Shown: positions 28,949-42,961 of the stretch, in pieces | Layout: each line of letters begins with the position of its first letter | Position numbering within the stretch: the stretch's first letter is position 1 | Assembly: GCF_001668625.1 (NCBI RefSeq) | Contig: NZ_LZLJ01000001.1 | Location: 1-58,048, forward strand | DNA from: Mycobacterium sp. 1274756.6 | GTDB taxonomy: Bacteria > Actinomycetota > Actinomycetes > Mycobacteriales > Mycobacteriaceae | Direction of reading: 5' to 3' | DNA: 58,048 bases | The notes under the pieces: generated by a model | What the model was told of the DNA's origin: nothing | Seen by the model: only the letters and a program-made list of their open reading frames with translations | Databases searched by the model: none | Translations under genes and position numbers: made by a program

Positions 28949-29728
28949 ACCGGTGGCGGGCGCACCGATCTGGATGGTCTCGTCGCAGGACACCGCATGC
29001 ACCGGCCCGTCGAACTCGGCCTTGGCCTCGTTGATGACGTCCTCGCGCGCCGTCCACGGCGGGATGTGGGTCAACAGCAGTTCCCCGACCCCGGCCGCCT
29101 TGGCGATCTGGCCGGCCTCGGTGCCCGACAGGTGCAGGTTGCGGGGCCGGTCGGGGCTGTGCGTCCACGACGCCTCGCACAGGAACACGTCGGCGTCGCG
29201 GGCCAGCTCGACCACCGAGTCGCAGATGCCGGTGTCGCCGCTGTAGACCAGCGAGGTGCCCGCCGGGTCGGTGAACCGCAGCCCGAACGAGTCGGTGGGG
29301 TGGCACACCGCCATCGGCAGCACGGTCAGCGAGCCGATCGTCACCGGCTCGCCGTCGCCCCACACCCGCACGTCGAAGATGTCGGAGAAGTCGTCGACCT
29401 CCCCGCCGTACGGCGACGACGCCGCCCCCAGCCGCAGCGCGGTGTCGCTGGGCCCGTACATCACCGCCCGACCCACCGGCGCCGCCGGGTGGAACCGCCG
29501 CCACACGAACAGTCCCGGCAGGTCCAGGCAGTGGTCGGCGTGCAGGTGTGAGAGCAACACGTCCACCGAGCCGGGATCGACATAGCGTTGCAGCGCGCCG
29601 AGCACGCCGCCGCCGAAATCAATGACCAGGGGCGGGGTGTCGGGAGCCCGCAGCAGATACCCCGATGCCGGCGATTCCGGACCGACGACACTGCCGGAAC
29701 AGCCGAGCACGGTGAGTTGCACGGACAC
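28946..29728 (-). CDS. Metallo-beta-lactamase-fold cyclic nucleotide phosphodiesterase (Rv1339 type)
   Basis: The 260-residue protein carries the zinc motif SHLHADHCLDL near residues 60-70, plus further metal ligands in AVCHPTDSFG, YSGDTG and LLTHIPP. It belongs to the RNase Z-like/phosphodiesterase branch. The M. tuberculosis orthologue Rv1339 has been reported to lower cAMP. The start is GTG (MSVQLTVLG). It lies between murI and rph on the minus strand. A role opposing the adenylate cyclase 20 kb away is possible but only inferred. Confidence 0.9.
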   Translation of the reverse strand: MSVQLTVLGCSGSVVGPESPASGYLLRAPDTPPLVIDFGGGVLGALQRYVDPGSVDVLLSHLHADHCLDLPGLFVWRRFHPAAPVGRAVMYGPSDTALRLGAASSPYGGEVDDFSDIFDVRVWGDGEPVTIGSLTVLPMAVCHPTDSFGLRFTDPAGTSLVYSGDTGICDSVVELARDADVFLCEASWTHSPDRPRNLHLSGTEAGQIAKAAGVGELLLTHIPPWTAREDVINEAKAEFDGPVHAVSCDETIQIGAPATG

Positions 29729-29792
29729 TACTGTGCCACGTTCGAGGCGATGATGGCCAAGCGATCGCCGAGACGCGCCGGTTTGCCCGGTT

Positions 29793-30619
29793 CTACCCTC
29801 GGCCGTGGCCCGGGGCCGGTTCCACCGCGGAGATCACCGGGCCCAGAAAGCGGGCCGCCAGCGCGGTGAACGCCGCCGGGTCGCCGGTCGCCTCGAACCG
29901 CCGCAGCGGCGGACGGGCCGCCGGCTCCGCCGGGTGCGGGCGCAGCAGGTCGGCCTCGGTGAGCACCCGTAGCAACTCCTTGGCGGTCTCCTCGGCGCTG
30001 GAGACCAGCGTCACCTGCTCGCCCATCACCAGCTGGATCAACCCCGACAGCAGCGGGTAGTGGGTGCAGCCCAACACCAGGGTGTCGACCCCGGCGCGCT
30101 GCAGCGGCTCCAGGTAGCCCTCCGCCAGCCCCAGCACCTGCCGGCCGCTGGTGACGCCGCGCTCGACGAAGTCGACGAAGCGCGGACAGGCCGCCGCGGT
30201 GATCTGCACGTCGCGGGCGGCGGCGAAGGCGTCCTGGTAGGCGTGGCTGGTGATGGTCGCGCTCGTGCCGATCACCCCGATGCGCCCGTTGCGGGTGGCC
30301 GCGACCGCCCGGCGCACCGCGGGCAGGATCACCTCGACCACCGGCACCGGGTAGCGCTCCCGGGCGTCGCGCAGGCACGCCGACGACGCCGAGTTGCAGG
30401 CGATCACCAGCGCCTTCACCCCGCGGTCGACCAGGTCGTCGCCGATGGCCAGGGCGTGGCCGCGGATCGCCGGGATGCTCAGCGGGCCGTACGGGCCGTT
30501 GCCGGTGTCGCCGACGTAGATGATGTCCTCGTCGGGCAACTGGTCGATGATCGCGCGGGCCACGGTCAGCCCGCCGACCCCGGAGTCGAACACCCCGATC
30601 GGGGCCAGCGCGTCCGGCT

Positions 30620-30623
<4 letters not shown>
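29793..30623 (-). CDS. murI: Glutamate racemase
   Basis: The 276-residue enzyme makes D-glutamate for peptidoglycan. The two catalytic cysteines are in IACNSAS (Cys76) and LGCTHYPLL, and [13 protein letters not shown] and [11 protein letters not shown] are typical. The start is the GTG that overlaps the rhomboid stop (GTGA), which indicates translational coupling. The reading frame that runs on to 31160 overlaps the rhomboid gene and is not coding. Confidence 0.96.
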
Positions 30624-32489
<1,866 letters not shown>

Positions 32490-32525
32490 CGGGGCCTCTC
32501 TGGTCGGGGTTCGGAACTTGCCAGG

Positions 32526-32939
32526 CTAATACTGCTGCACGACTTCGACCGGTTCCTCGGTCACCACCCCGTCACGGATGCGGTAGCTGCGCAGCTCGTG
32601 GTGCTCGGGGTCGCGGGTGGAGATCAGCACGTAGTGCGCCTCGGGTTCGGCGGCCAGCGCGACGTCGGTGCGGCTGGGGTAGGCCTCGGTGGCGGTGTGC
32701 GAGTGGTAGATGACCACCGGCTCCTCCCCCGCGTCCTCCATCGCCCGCCACACCCGCAGCTGCTCCTGGGAGTCGAACCGGTAGAAGGTCGGCGACCGCT
32801 CGGCGTTGAGCATCGCGATGTGCCGCTGCGGCCGGTCGGAGCCCTCCGGCCCGGCCAGCACCCCGCACGCCTCGTCGGGGTGGTCGGCGCGGGCGTGGCG
32901 GACCATCGCGTCGACCAGATCGGCCCGAATCACCAGCAC
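32526..32939 (-). CDS. mec: JAMM-type metalloprotease Mec (CysO-cysteine peptidase)
   Basis: The 137-residue zinc protease has the JAMM motif with His79, His81 and Asp92 in HSHTATEAYPSRTD, and Glu23 in DEACGVL. It releases cysteine from the CysO-Cys adduct made by CysM. I chose the GTG at 32937-32939 because AGGAG lies seven bases upstream; a second GTG two codons on is possible. The gene precedes cysO by 36 bases. It may also trim the Ser-Ala tail of this CysO, which is an inference. Confidence 0.95.
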   Translation of the reverse strand: MLVIRADLVDAMVRHARADHPDEACGVLAGPEGSDRPQRHIAMLNAERSPTFYRFDSQEQLRVWRAMEDAGEEPVVIYHSHTATEAYPSRTDVALAAEPEAHYVLISTRDPEHHELRSYRIRDGVVTEEPVEVVQQY

Positions 32940-32956
32940 GACAACACTCCTCGGTC

Positions 32957-33985
32957 TCAGCGCAACGCCCCGGGCAACACGTCCCGGTAGGTGGGTATTC
33001 CGGCGACCGGTTCGGCGGCGAGCACCCCGGCCAGCACCGCGCGGGCCAGGGTGTCGGCGGCGGCGGCCCCCACCACCGCGGCCGCCCCGGTCTCCGGGGA
33101 CAGCCCGTCGGGGGTGTCCGGCGCCGACGGCACGGTCACCGCGCCGGTCGCCAACGTGAACACCGTATCGCCGTCGAGCGGGGTGTGGGCCGGTCGGATG
33201 GTGTGCGCCAGACCGTCCTGGGCGGCGATCGCGACCCGGCGGCAGCCCGCCGGGCTGAGCGCGGCGTCGGTGGCGACCACCGCGATCGTGGTGTTCAGCG
33301 ACCCGAATTTGGGCTCCAGCGCGGCGAACGCGCCGACCTGCTCGGCCGGCGGCGGCGTCAGCCCGAACTCGGCGGTCAGATCCGCCGCCCACGGCAGGCC
33401 GGTGGCCGGGTCGGCGACGCTGCCGGCGCAGTTGACCACCACCACCGCGCCGACGGTGACCTCGACCTCGCCGATCGCAACGGTCGTGGCCGCGGTGCCC
33501 ACCCCGCCCTTGAGCACCCCGGCGCGCGCCCCGACTCCGGCGCCGACGGTGCCGGACGGGCAGGTCGCGGTGGCCGCCGCGGCGGCGGCGTAGCCGAACT
33601 CCGCGGTCGGGCGGCGCCCCCAGTCCCCCACCGGCAGGTCGAAGATGACCGCCGCCGGCACGATCGGCACCAACCCGCCGTCGAGGCGCAGGCCGCGGTC
33701 GTGCTCTTCGAGCCAGGTCATCACCCCGTCGGCGGCGGCCAGCCCGTAGGCGCTGCCGCCGCTGAGCACCACCGCGTCGACGAAGCGCACGCTGTTGGCG
33801 GGGTCCAGCAGGTCGGTTTCGCGGGTGCCCGGCGCCCCGCCGCGGCAGTCGACCGCCCCGACGGTGCCGGGCGGGGCGAGGACGACGGTGGTGCCGCACG
33901 CCCAGCCGCGCCCGGGGGCGGCGTCGGCGTCGAGGCGCTGGAAATGACCCACCCGGATGCCGGCGACGTCGGTGATCGCGCTCAC
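32957..33985 (-). CDS. P1-family (S58/DmpA-type) self-processing aminopeptidase (Rv1333 type)
   Basis: The 342-residue protein shows the DmpA/OAT fold motifs ITDVAGIRVGHFQ at the N-terminus, VLSGGSAYGLAAADGVM, and the processing region SLNTTIAVVATDA near residue 235. Enzymes of this family cleave themselves before a Ser or Thr, which then becomes the nucleophile. By alignment with the conserved ATDA the residue here would be a Thr in N-T-T. The GTG start overlaps the stop of the DUF2017 gene (GTGA). The substrate is unknown. Confidence 0.88.
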   Translation of the reverse strand: MSAITDVAGIRVGHFQRLDADAAPGRGWACGTTVVLAPPGTVGAVDCRGGAPGTRETDLLDPANSVRFVDAVVLSGGSAYGLAAADGVMTWLEEHDRGLRLDGGLVPIVPAAVIFDLPVGDWGRRPTAEFGYAAAAAATATCPSGTVGAGVGARAGVLKGGVGTAATTVAIGEVEVTVGAVVVVNCAGSVADPATGLPWAADLTAEFGLTPPPAEQVGAFAALEPKFGSLNTTIAVVATDAALSPAGCRRVAIAAQDGLAHTIRPAHTPLDGDTVFTLATGAVTVPSAPDTPDGLSPETGAAAVVGAAAADTLARAVLAGVLAAEPVAGIPTYRDVLPGALR

Positions 33986-34593
33986 CGCTGCCCCATCAGC
34001 GCCAGCACCAGGTACTCCTGCATCCAGGTCAGCCACTGGTAGACGTCGAGGTGCCCGGCCATCGGATGGTCGGCGGGCAACCGCTCGGGACCGTGCGGGC
34101 CGACCCCGAGCATGGTGCCCAGCGCCAGCCGCAGGTCGTTGATCGCGGCGATCCAGGCGTTGGCGTCGTCCTCGGAGAGCTCGAAGCGGCCGCCCTGAAG
34201 CGGCAGCGTCGCCAGCACCCGCTGCGCCGCTTCACGTTTCGCGTCGATGATCTGCGGTTCGTGCAGGCTGCGCAGCGCCGCGTTGAGGCCCGCCGTCTCC
34301 GGGTCGTCGGTCTCGTCCGTGCCGTCCGCGGTGTGCTGCGGATCGCCCTCGGGCTCCCCGCGATGGAAGTCGGGCAGCAGCCGGCCCAGGGTCGCGTCGT
34401 CGGGCGCGGCGGAGTGGCCGGTCCGCATCCCGGTGATCTCCTCGAGCTCGTCGCGCGGCGCGGCGGCCTCCCGCTCGTCGAGCATCTCCACCAACGAACC
34501 CACCAGGTTCGCCAGCACCGCGGCCTCGCGGTTGTCCACCGCCGAGCGGAACCGCGGACCCGCGGCAGTGTCGACCCGCTTCCAGGTGCGCAC
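33982..34593 (-). CDS. DUF2017 protein (Rv1332 type)
   Basis: The 203-residue protein matches the actinobacterial DUF2017 family, with AVLANLVGSLVEMLDEREA near the N-terminus, an acidic low-complexity middle (GTDETDDPETAG), and ELSEDDANAWIAAINDLRLALG with YQWLTWMQEYLVLALM at the end. It is always found next to clpS in actinobacteria, and a role connected with ClpS and protein turnover is suspected but unproven. The GTG start lies 5 bases after the clpS stop. The longer open frame upstream overlaps clpS and is a shadow. Confidence 0.88.
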   Translation of the reverse strand: MRTWKRVDTAAGPRFRSAVDNREAAVLANLVGSLVEMLDEREAAAPRDELEEITGMRTGHSAAPDDATLGRLLPDFHRGEPEGDPQHTADGTDETDDPETAGLNAALRSLHEPQIIDAKREAAQRVLATLPLQGGRFELSEDDANAWIAAINDLRLALGTMLGVGPHGPERLPADHPMAGHLDVYQWLTWMQEYLVLALMGQR

Positions 34594-34598
34594 GCCGC

Positions 34599-34901
34599 TC
34601 AGCGGTCCTGCTGCAGGGTGGCCCACAGGCCGGCGGCGTGCAGCTTGGTCACGTCGACCTCCATCTCCTCCCGGCTGCCCGCCGACACCACCGCCTTGCC
34701 CTCGTGGTGCACCTGCAGCATCAGCTTGGTGGCGTGCGGTTCGCTGTAGCCGAAGATCTTCTGGAAGACGTAGGTCACGTAGTTCATCAGGTTGACCGGG
34801 TCGTCCCACACGATGGTCACCCAGGGACTGGTCGGCGCGTCGACCGGGTCGTCGCGGCGCTGCTCGGTGGTGTCCGGCCTGGCCGGCGCTGACGCAGCCA
34901 T
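34599..34901 (-). CDS. clpS: ATP-dependent Clp protease adaptor ClpS
   Basis: The 100-residue adaptor delivers N-degron proteins to ClpC/ClpP. The conserved core is [34 protein letters not shown] and [18 protein letters not shown]; Asp-Asp and the Met/His residues form the N-degron pocket. I chose the ATG at 34899-34901. It has both GGGAG just upstream and TATCCT seven bases before it, so the mRNA may be leaderless. The gene is divergent from pncB with 51 bases between starts. Confidence 0.95.
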   Translation of the reverse strand: MAASAPARPDTTEQRRDDPVDAPTSPWVTIVWDDPVNLMNYVTYVFQKIFGYSEPHATKLMLQVHHEGKAVVSAGSREEMEVDVTKLHAAGLWATLQQDR

Positions 34902-34908
34902 GGCTCCC

Positions 34909-34914
34909 AGGATA
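34909..34914 (-). promoter_or_regulatory. -10 element of clpS
   Basis: TATCCT on the minus strand ends seven bases before the clpS ATG, the spacing expected when transcription starts at or next to the start codon. Confidence 0.45.
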
Positions 34915-34940
34915 GCGAGGCCCGCCACCGGCGCAGCCGA

Positions 34941-34946
34941 TACCGT
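34941..34946 (+). promoter_or_regulatory. -10 element for a leaderless pncB transcript
   Basis: TACCGT is followed by six bases and the GTG at 34953. The same hexamer and spacing occur before the methylmalonyl-CoA epimerase gene. Divergent clpS and pncB thus have their -10 elements about 26 bases apart. Confidence 0.5.
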
Positions 34947-34952
34947 AGCGGT

Positions 34953-36260
34953 GTGACCGACTCGGCCGCCGCGGGCCTGCTCACCGACAAATACGAGCTG
35001 ACCATGCTCGCTGCGGCGCTGGCCGACGGCACCGCCCGGCGGCGCACCACCTTCGAACTGTTCGCCCGGCGGCTGCCCTACGGGCGCCGCTACGGGGTGG
35101 TGGCCGGCACCGGGCGGCTGCTGGAGCTGTTGCCCCGGTTCCGGTTCGGCGAGCCGGAGCTCACCGCCCTGGCCGGCTTCCTCGACCCCGCCACCCTGGA
35201 CTACCTGGCCGAGTTCCGGTTCCGCGGCGACATCGACGGCTACCCCGAGGGCGAGCTGTACTTCCCCGGCTCCCCGGTGCTGTCGGTGCACGGCAGTTTC
35301 GCCGAGGGCGTGGTGCTGGAGACCCTGGCGCTGTCGGTGTTCAACCACGACTGCGCGGTCGCCTCCGCCGCCGCCCGCATGGTGGTCGCGGCCGCGGGCC
35401 GCCCGCTGATCGAGATGGGCTCGCGGCGCACCCACGAGAAGGCGGCGGTCGCCGCCGCCCGCGCCGCCTACCTGGCCGGGTTCACCGCCAGCTCCAACCT
35501 GGCCGCCCACCGCCGCTACGCGATCCCGGCGGCGGGCACCAGCGCGCACTCGTTCACCCTGCTGCACACCGGCTGCCACGACGGCGCACCGGTGCCCGAC
35601 GAACGGGCCGCGTTCCGCGCCCAGGTCGCCGCCCTGGGCACCGACACCACCCTGCTGGTCGACACCTACGACGTGACCGCCGGGATCGCCAACGCGGTCG
35701 GGGTGGCCGGCCCCGAGATCGGTGCCATCCGCATCGACTCCGGTGACCTGGGGGTGCTGGCCCGGCAGGCCCGCGACCAGCTCGACCGGCTCGGCGCCAC
35801 CGCCACCCGCATCGTGGTCTCCGGCGACCTCGACGAGTACGCCATCGCCGAGCTGCGCGCCGACCCGGTCGACAGCTACGGCGTGGGCACCGCCCTGGTC
35901 ACCGGCTCCGGCGCGCCGGCGGCCGGCATGGTCTACAAACTCGTCGAGGTCGACGGCGTCCCGGTGCAGAAACGCAGCACCCGCAAACGCTCCGAGGGCG
36001 GCCACAAACAGGGCACCCGGCTGGCGCGGGCCAGCGGCACCGTCACCGAGGAGATCGTGCACCCGGCCGGCCGCCCACCCGCCGCCGAGCACGCCCGCCC
36101 GCTGACCGTGCCGCTGGTGCGCGGCGGCGAGGCGGTGAGCGCCGCCACCCTCGCCAGCGCGCGGGACCGGGTGGCCGCCGGGCTGCGGTCGCTGCCCTGG
36201 GAGGGGCTCAAGCTCTCCGCCGGGGAGCCGGCGATCCCGACCGTGCGGACCGGCGGGTGA
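34953..36260 (+). CDS. pncB: Nicotinate phosphoribosyltransferase
   Basis: The 435-residue enzyme converts nicotinate to nicotinate mononucleotide in NAD salvage. Motifs are [47 protein letters not shown] and the PRPP-site region [15 protein letters not shown]. It corresponds to Rv1330c (PncB1). The GTG start is probably leaderless. It is coupled to dinG through a GTGA overlap. Confidence 0.94.
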   Translation: MTDSAAAGLLTDKYELTMLAAALADGTARRRTTFELFARRLPYGRRYGVVAGTGRLLELLPRFRFGEPELTALAGFLDPATLDYLAEFRFRGDIDGYPEGELYFPGSPVLSVHGSFAEGVVLETLALSVFNHDCAVASAAARMVVAAAGRPLIEMGSRRTHEKAAVAAARAAYLAGFTASSNLAAHRRYAIPAAGTSAHSFTLLHTGCHDGAPVPDERAAFRAQVAALGTDTTLLVDTYDVTAGIANAVGVAGPEIGAIRIDSGDLGVLARQARDQLDRLGATATRIVVSGDLDEYAIAELRADPVDSYGVGTALVTGSGAPAAGMVYKLVEVDGVPVQKRSTRKRSEGGHKQGTRLARASGTVTEEIVHPAGRPPAAEHARPLTVPLVRGGEAVSAATLASARDRVAAGLRSLPWEGLKLSAGEPAIPTVRTGG

Positions 36261-38248
36261 AGGTAGCGGACCTGCTGGCGACCGCGGTGGCAGCCGTCGG
36301 CGGCAGCCACCGGCCGGGCCAGCTCGCGATGGCCGAGGCGGTGGCCCACGCCGTCGACAGCGGCGAACACCTGGCGGTGCAGGCCGGCACCGGCACCGGC
36401 AAATCGCTGGCCTATCTGGTGCCCGCCATCGCCAGCGCGGTCACCCGGGACTCCCCGGTGGTGGTCTCCACGGCCACGATCGCTCTGCAACGTCAGCTGG
36501 TCGACCGGGACCTGCCCCGACTGGCCGAGGCGCTCGGTGAAGCGCTGCCCCGCCCACCGCGGTTCGCGCTGCTCAAGGGGCGACGGAACTACCTGTGCCT
36601 CAACAAGATCCACAACGGCGCCACCGACGAGGAGCTGCCGCAGGAGGAACTGTTCAACCCGGCCGCGGCCAGCGCGCTGGGCCGCGACGTGCAGCGGCTC
36701 ACCGCCTGGGCGGAGACCACCGACACCGGCGACCGCGACGATCTGCGCCCCGGGGTGCCCGACCGGTCGTGGCGGCAGGTCAGCGTCGCCGCGCGGGAGT
36801 GCCTCGGCGCGGCCCGCTGCCCGCTGTCGGCCGACTGTTTCGCCGAGCACGCCCGGGCGCGGGCCGGCACCGCCGACATCGTCGTCACCAACCACGCGCT
36901 GCTGGCCATCGGCGCCCTCGGCGACCACGCCGTGCTGCCCGACCACCACCTGCTGGTCGTCGACGAGGCGCACGCGCTGGTCGACCGGGTCACCGCGGCG
37001 GCCACCGGCGAGCTCACCGCACCGGCGCTGACCGCCGCCACCCGCCGGGTGTCCCGGCTGATCGGCCCGGAGCCGCTGCAGCGGCTGGAGGCCGCCGCCA
37101 CCACGTTCGCCTCGGTGCTCCACGACGTCGGCGGCGACCGGCCGGGCCGGATGGACTTCCTCGACGAGGAACTGGCCACCCACCTCGCGGCGCTGCGCGA
37201 CGCCGCGGGCGCGGCCCGCGCGGCCATCGACACCGGACCGACCGACCCGCGGGCCGCCGCCGCCCGGATCGAGGCCGCGGCCGCGCTCGGCGAGATCGCC
37301 GAGGTCGCCGCGCGGGTGCTGGCCTCGTTCGAACCGGCGATCACCGAGCGCACCGACGTGGTCTGGGTCGACCCGGAGGAGACCCGCGGCGCGGTGCTGC
37401 GCATCGCCCCGCTGGCGGTGGCCGACACCCTGCGCACCCGGCTGTTCAGCCGCGCCACCACGGTGCTGACCTCGGCCACCCTGACCGTCGGCGGCTCGTT
37501 CGACGCGATGGCCCGCGGCTGGGGACTGGCCGGCGCGGAGGACGGCGCCGGCGCCGACGACGCCCCGCGCTGGGTCGGGGTGGACGTCGGCTCCCCGTTC
37601 GAGCACGCCAAAGCCGGCATCCTCTACCTGGCCGCCCACCTGCCCCCGCCCGGGCGGGAGGCCGGCGGCTCGGCCGAACAGCTCACCGAGATGGCCGAGC
37701 TGATCACCGCCGCCGGCGGGCGAACCCTGGGGCTGTTCTCCTCGATGCGGGCGGCGCGGGCGGCCGCCGACGCGCTGGCCGACCGGCTCGACACCCCGGT
37801 GCTCTGCCAGGGCGAGGACACCACCTCCGCGCTGGTGGAGAAGTTCGCCGCCGACGAGGCCACCTCGCTGTTCGGCACCCTGTCGCTGTGGCAGGGCGTC
37901 GACGTGCCCGGCCGGTCGCTGTCGCTGGTGCTCATCGACCGGATCCCGTTCCCCCGCCCCGACGACCCGCTGCTCAGCGCCCGGCAGCGCGCGGTCACCG
38001 CCCACGGCGGCAACGGCTTCCTCACCGTGGCCGCCGGGCACGCCGCGCTGCTGCTGGCCCAGGGCGCGGGCCGGCTGCTGCGCGGTGTCGAGGACCGCGG
38101 CGTGGTCGCCGTGCTCGACTCGCGGATGGCCACCGCCCGCTACGGCGGGTATCTGCGGGCCTCGCTGCCGCCGTTCTGGGTGAGCACCGACCCGGCCACG
38201 GTCAAGGCCGCCCTGACCCGGCTGCGCGACCCCGCTACGCCAGGGTGA
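36257..38248 (+). CDS. dinG: DinG-family superfamily 2 DNA helicase with Fe-S cluster
   Basis: The 663-residue helicase has Walker [12 protein letters not shown] (near residue 43), Walker B VVDEAHAL and the C-terminal motif QGAGRLLRG. Four cysteines (in [18 protein letters not shown] and SADCF) fall in the Fe-S domain position of XPD/DinG helicases. It probably unwinds R-loops and other stalled structures. The GTG start overlaps the pncB stop. Its last 14 bases overlap the end of the convergent glgP gene. Confidence 0.93.
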   Translation: MKVADLLATAVAAVGGSHRPGQLAMAEAVAHAVDSGEHLAVQAGTGTGKSLAYLVPAIASAVTRDSPVVVSTATIALQRQLVDRDLPRLAEALGEALPRPPRFALLKGRRNYLCLNKIHNGATDEELPQEELFNPAAASALGRDVQRLTAWAETTDTGDRDDLRPGVPDRSWRQVSVAARECLGAARCPLSADCFAEHARARAGTADIVVTNHALLAIGALGDHAVLPDHHLLVVDEAHALVDRVTAAATGELTAPALTAATRRVSRLIGPEPLQRLEAAATTFASVLHDVGGDRPGRMDFLDEELATHLAALRDAAGAARAAIDTGPTDPRAAAARIEAAAALGEIAEVAARVLASFEPAITERTDVVWVDPEETRGAVLRIAPLAVADTLRTRLFSRATTVLTSATLTVGGSFDAMARGWGLAGAEDGAGADDAPRWVGVDVGSPFEHAKAGILYLAAHLPPPGREAGGSAEQLTEMAELITAAGGRTLGLFSSMRAARAAADALADRLDTPVLCQGEDTTSALVEKFAADEATSLFGTLSLWQGVDVPGRSLSLVLIDRIPFPRPDDPLLSARQRAVTAHGGNGFLTVAAGHAALLLAQGAGRLLRGVEDRGVVAVLDSRMATARYGGYLRASLPPFWVSTDPATVKAALTRLRDPATPG

Positions 38249-40811
38249 CCAGCCCCAACTCGGCGCTGTCGGCCAGCATCGGATGCTGCGGCAGCACCCG
38301 CACGGTGTAGCCGACCGGTCCGGCCAGCGGCAACGCGATGGTGGCGCGGAACGTCTCCTGGCCGTCCCCGCCGCCGACGTGGGTCATGGCCGTCGGCACC
38401 GGCTCCACCAGCACATCGCCGGCGTCGACGCGGCCCAGCACCGCCTGCACCTGCACCTGGTCCGGCGCTAGGCCGTCGAGGTGCACGGTGGCGGTCAGGG
38501 TCAGCTCCGCGCCCAGCACCGGGGTGTCGGGCAGGCCGGAGGCGTCCACATCGGTGATCGACAGCCGCGGCCAGGCCGCCTCGACCCGGCGGCGGTAGTC
38601 GGTGACGTCGCGGGCCGGCCCGAACTGCCCGTCGGCGCCGACGACGGCGCGCAGTGCGTGCGCCGCGGGGGTGTAGTAGTTCTCGACGTACTCCCGCACC
38701 ATGCGGGAGGCCAGCACCTTCGGGCCCAGCGTCTGCAGGGTGTGGCGCACCATCTCGATCCAGCGCGCCGGCACACCGTTGCGGTCGCGGTCGTAGAACT
38801 TCGGCGTCACCGCCTGCTCCAGCAGGTCGTAGAGGGCGCCGGCCTCCAGGTCGTCGCGGCGCTCCTCCTCGGCGACCCCGTCGGCGGTGGGGATCTCCCA
38901 GCCGTTCTCACCGTCGAACCACTCGTCCCACCAGCCGTCGCGGATCGAGAGGTTCAACCCGCCGTTGAGGGCGCTTTTCATCCCCGAGGTGCCGCACGCC
39001 TCCAGCGGCCGCAGCGGGTTGTTCAGCCACACGTCGCAGCCCCAGTACAGCCGCCGCGCCATCGACATGTCGTAGTCGGGCAGGAACGCGATCCGGTGCC
39101 GCACCTCCGGGCGGTCGGCGAACTGCACCACCTGCTGGATGAGGGCCTTGCCGCCGTCGTCGGCCGGGTGGGACTTGCCCGCGACGATCAGCTGCACCGG
39201 GCGCTGCTCGTCGAGCAGCAGCCGCTCGAGCCGCTCGGCGTCGCGCAGCATCAACGTCAGCCGCTTGTAGGTCGGCACCCGGCGGGCGAACCCGATCGTG
39301 AGCACGTCAGGGTCGAACGCGGTCGCGATCCAGCCGAGCTCGGCCTCCGAGGCGCCGCGATCCAGCCACGACCGGCGCAGCCGCGCCCGGATGTCGGCCA
39401 CCAGCTGGGCGCGCAGCTGCGAGCGGATCCACCACAGCTGGCCGGCGTCGACCTGCTGCAGCCGCTGCCACACCGCCGGTTCGCTCAGCGAGTCCGAGCC
39501 GGCCAGCTGACGGCCCAGCGTCAGCCACTGCGGGGCCGCCCAGGTCGGCGCGTGCACCCCGTTGGTGATCGAGCCGATCGGCACCTCGTCGCGGTCGAAG
39601 CCCGGCCACAGGTCGTTGAACATGGCCCGGCTGACCCGCCCGTGCAGCAGCGACACCCCGTTGGCGCGCTGCGCCAGCCGCAGCCCCAGGTGCGCCATGT
39701 TGAACATCGCCGGGTCGTCCTCAGCGCCCAGCGCCAGTACCCGCTCCGCGGGCACCCCGGGCAACATCGCGTTGTCGCCGGCGTCGGTGAAATAGCGCTG
39801 CACCAGCTCCACCGGGAATCGGTCGATGCCGGCGGGCACCGGGGTGTGGGTGGTGAACAGGGTCGAGGCGCGCACCACGGTCAGGGCGCTGTCGAAGTCC
39901 AGCCCGGACTCGGTGACCAGCTCCCGGATGCGCTCCAGGCCCAGGAACCCGGCGTGGCCCTCGTTCATGTGGAACACCTCCGGGGCGGGCAGGCCCGTCA
40001 GCGCGGTGTAGGCGCGCACCGCGCGGGTCCCGCCGACCCCGGCCAGGATCTCCTGGCGGATCCGGTGCTCCTGGTCGCCGCCGTAGAGCCGGTCGGTGAC
40101 CCCGCGCAGCACGTGCGGGTTCTCCGGTATGTCGGAGTCCAACAGCAGCAGCGGCACCCGGCCGACCTGGGCCACCCACACCCGGGCGCGCAGCCGGGCG
40201 GTGTCGGGCAGCGCCACCTCGACCAGCACCGGGGCGCCGGTGGCGCCGGTGAGCAGCCGCAGCGGCAGCCCTTGGGGGTCCAGCGGCGGGTAGGTCTCGC
40301 GCTGCCAGCCGTCGGCGGTCAGCGACTGCCGGAAGTACCCCGACCGGTAGTACAGCCCCACCCCGATCAGCGGCACCCCCAGATCCGAAGCGGATTTGAG
40401 GTGGTCACCGGCGAGGATGCCCAGCCCGCCGGAGTAGTTCGGCAGCACCTCGGCCACCCCGAACTCCATCGAGAAGTAGGCGATCCCGGCCGGCAGGGCG
40501 GCGCCGGCCTGCTGTTGCTGCTGGTACCACAGCGGCCGGCTCAGGTAGTCGCGCAGGTCGGCGGCGATCGCGTCGAGCCGGGCGGTGAACGCCTGGTCGG
40601 TGGCCAATTCGTCCAGCCGGCCCGGCTTCACCGAGCCCAGCAGCGCCACCGGGTCGTGCCCGCAGCGCTCCCACAGCTCCGGGTCGATCGCCGCGAACAG
40701 GTCCTTGGTCGGCTTCTCCCACGACCAGCGCAGGTTTACCGAGAGCTCATCGAGGGCAGCCAGCCGGTCAGGCAGGTGGGCACGGACACTGAATCGGCGC
40801 AGGGCTTTCAC
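38235..40811 (-). CDS. glgP: Alpha-glucan phosphorylase (GlgP)
   Basis: The 858-residue PLP enzyme releases glucose-1-phosphate from alpha-glucans. The PLP lysine is in [22 protein letters not shown] split across the usual site, and [29 protein letters not shown] marks the N-terminal substrate region. It begins with the DUF3417 domain ([17 protein letters not shown]) typical of the bacterial/archaeal type. The GTG start is preceded by TAAGCT eight bases upstream. It is divergent from glgE, with which it shares substrate. Confidence 0.95.
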   Translation of the reverse strand: MKALRRFSVRAHLPDRLAALDELSVNLRWSWEKPTKDLFAAIDPELWERCGHDPVALLGSVKPGRLDELATDQAFTARLDAIAADLRDYLSRPLWYQQQQQAGAALPAGIAYFSMEFGVAEVLPNYSGGLGILAGDHLKSASDLGVPLIGVGLYYRSGYFRQSLTADGWQRETYPPLDPQGLPLRLLTGATGAPVLVEVALPDTARLRARVWVAQVGRVPLLLLDSDIPENPHVLRGVTDRLYGGDQEHRIRQEILAGVGGTRAVRAYTALTGLPAPEVFHMNEGHAGFLGLERIRELVTESGLDFDSALTVVRASTLFTTHTPVPAGIDRFPVELVQRYFTDAGDNAMLPGVPAERVLALGAEDDPAMFNMAHLGLRLAQRANGVSLLHGRVSRAMFNDLWPGFDRDEVPIGSITNGVHAPTWAAPQWLTLGRQLAGSDSLSEPAVWQRLQQVDAGQLWWIRSQLRAQLVADIRARLRRSWLDRGASEAELGWIATAFDPDVLTIGFARRVPTYKRLTLMLRDAERLERLLLDEQRPVQLIVAGKSHPADDGGKALIQQVVQFADRPEVRHRIAFLPDYDMSMARRLYWGCDVWLNNPLRPLEACGTSGMKSALNGGLNLSIRDGWWDEWFDGENGWEIPTADGVAEEERRDDLEAGALYDLLEQAVTPKFYDRDRNGVPARWIEMVRHTLQTLGPKVLASRMVREYVENYYTPAAHALRAVVGADGQFGPARDVTDYRRRVEAAWPRLSITDVDASGLPDTPVLGAELTLTATVHLDGLAPDQVQVQAVLGRVDAGDVLVEPVPTAMTHVGGGDGQETFRATIALPLAGPVGYTVRVLPQHPMLADSAELGLVTLA

Positions 40812-40819
40812 GCGTCGTT

Positions 40820-40825
40820 AGCTTA
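40820..40825 (-). promoter_or_regulatory. -10 element for a leaderless glgP transcript
   Basis: TAAGCT on the minus strand lies eight bases before the glgP GTG. The same hexamer and spacing are found before glsA. There is no Shine-Dalgarno site. Confidence 0.45.
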
Positions 40826-40853
40826 CTGACGACAGGCGGCCCGGACAGGACAC

Positions 40854-40859
40854 TACGGT
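40854..40859 (+). promoter_or_regulatory. Possible -10 element of glgE
   Basis: TACGGT in the 102-base divergent gap would start transcription near 40866, giving a leader of about 48 bases that ends in the GGAGG before the glgE GTG. Confidence 0.35.
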
Positions 40860-40913
40860 GTGAGGAGACGCACGCGTCGCGGCGCGGCGACGGAAAACGG
40901 ACGGAGGACGCCG

Positions 40914-42953
<2,040 letters not shown>

Positions 42954-42961
42954 GGCGCACG

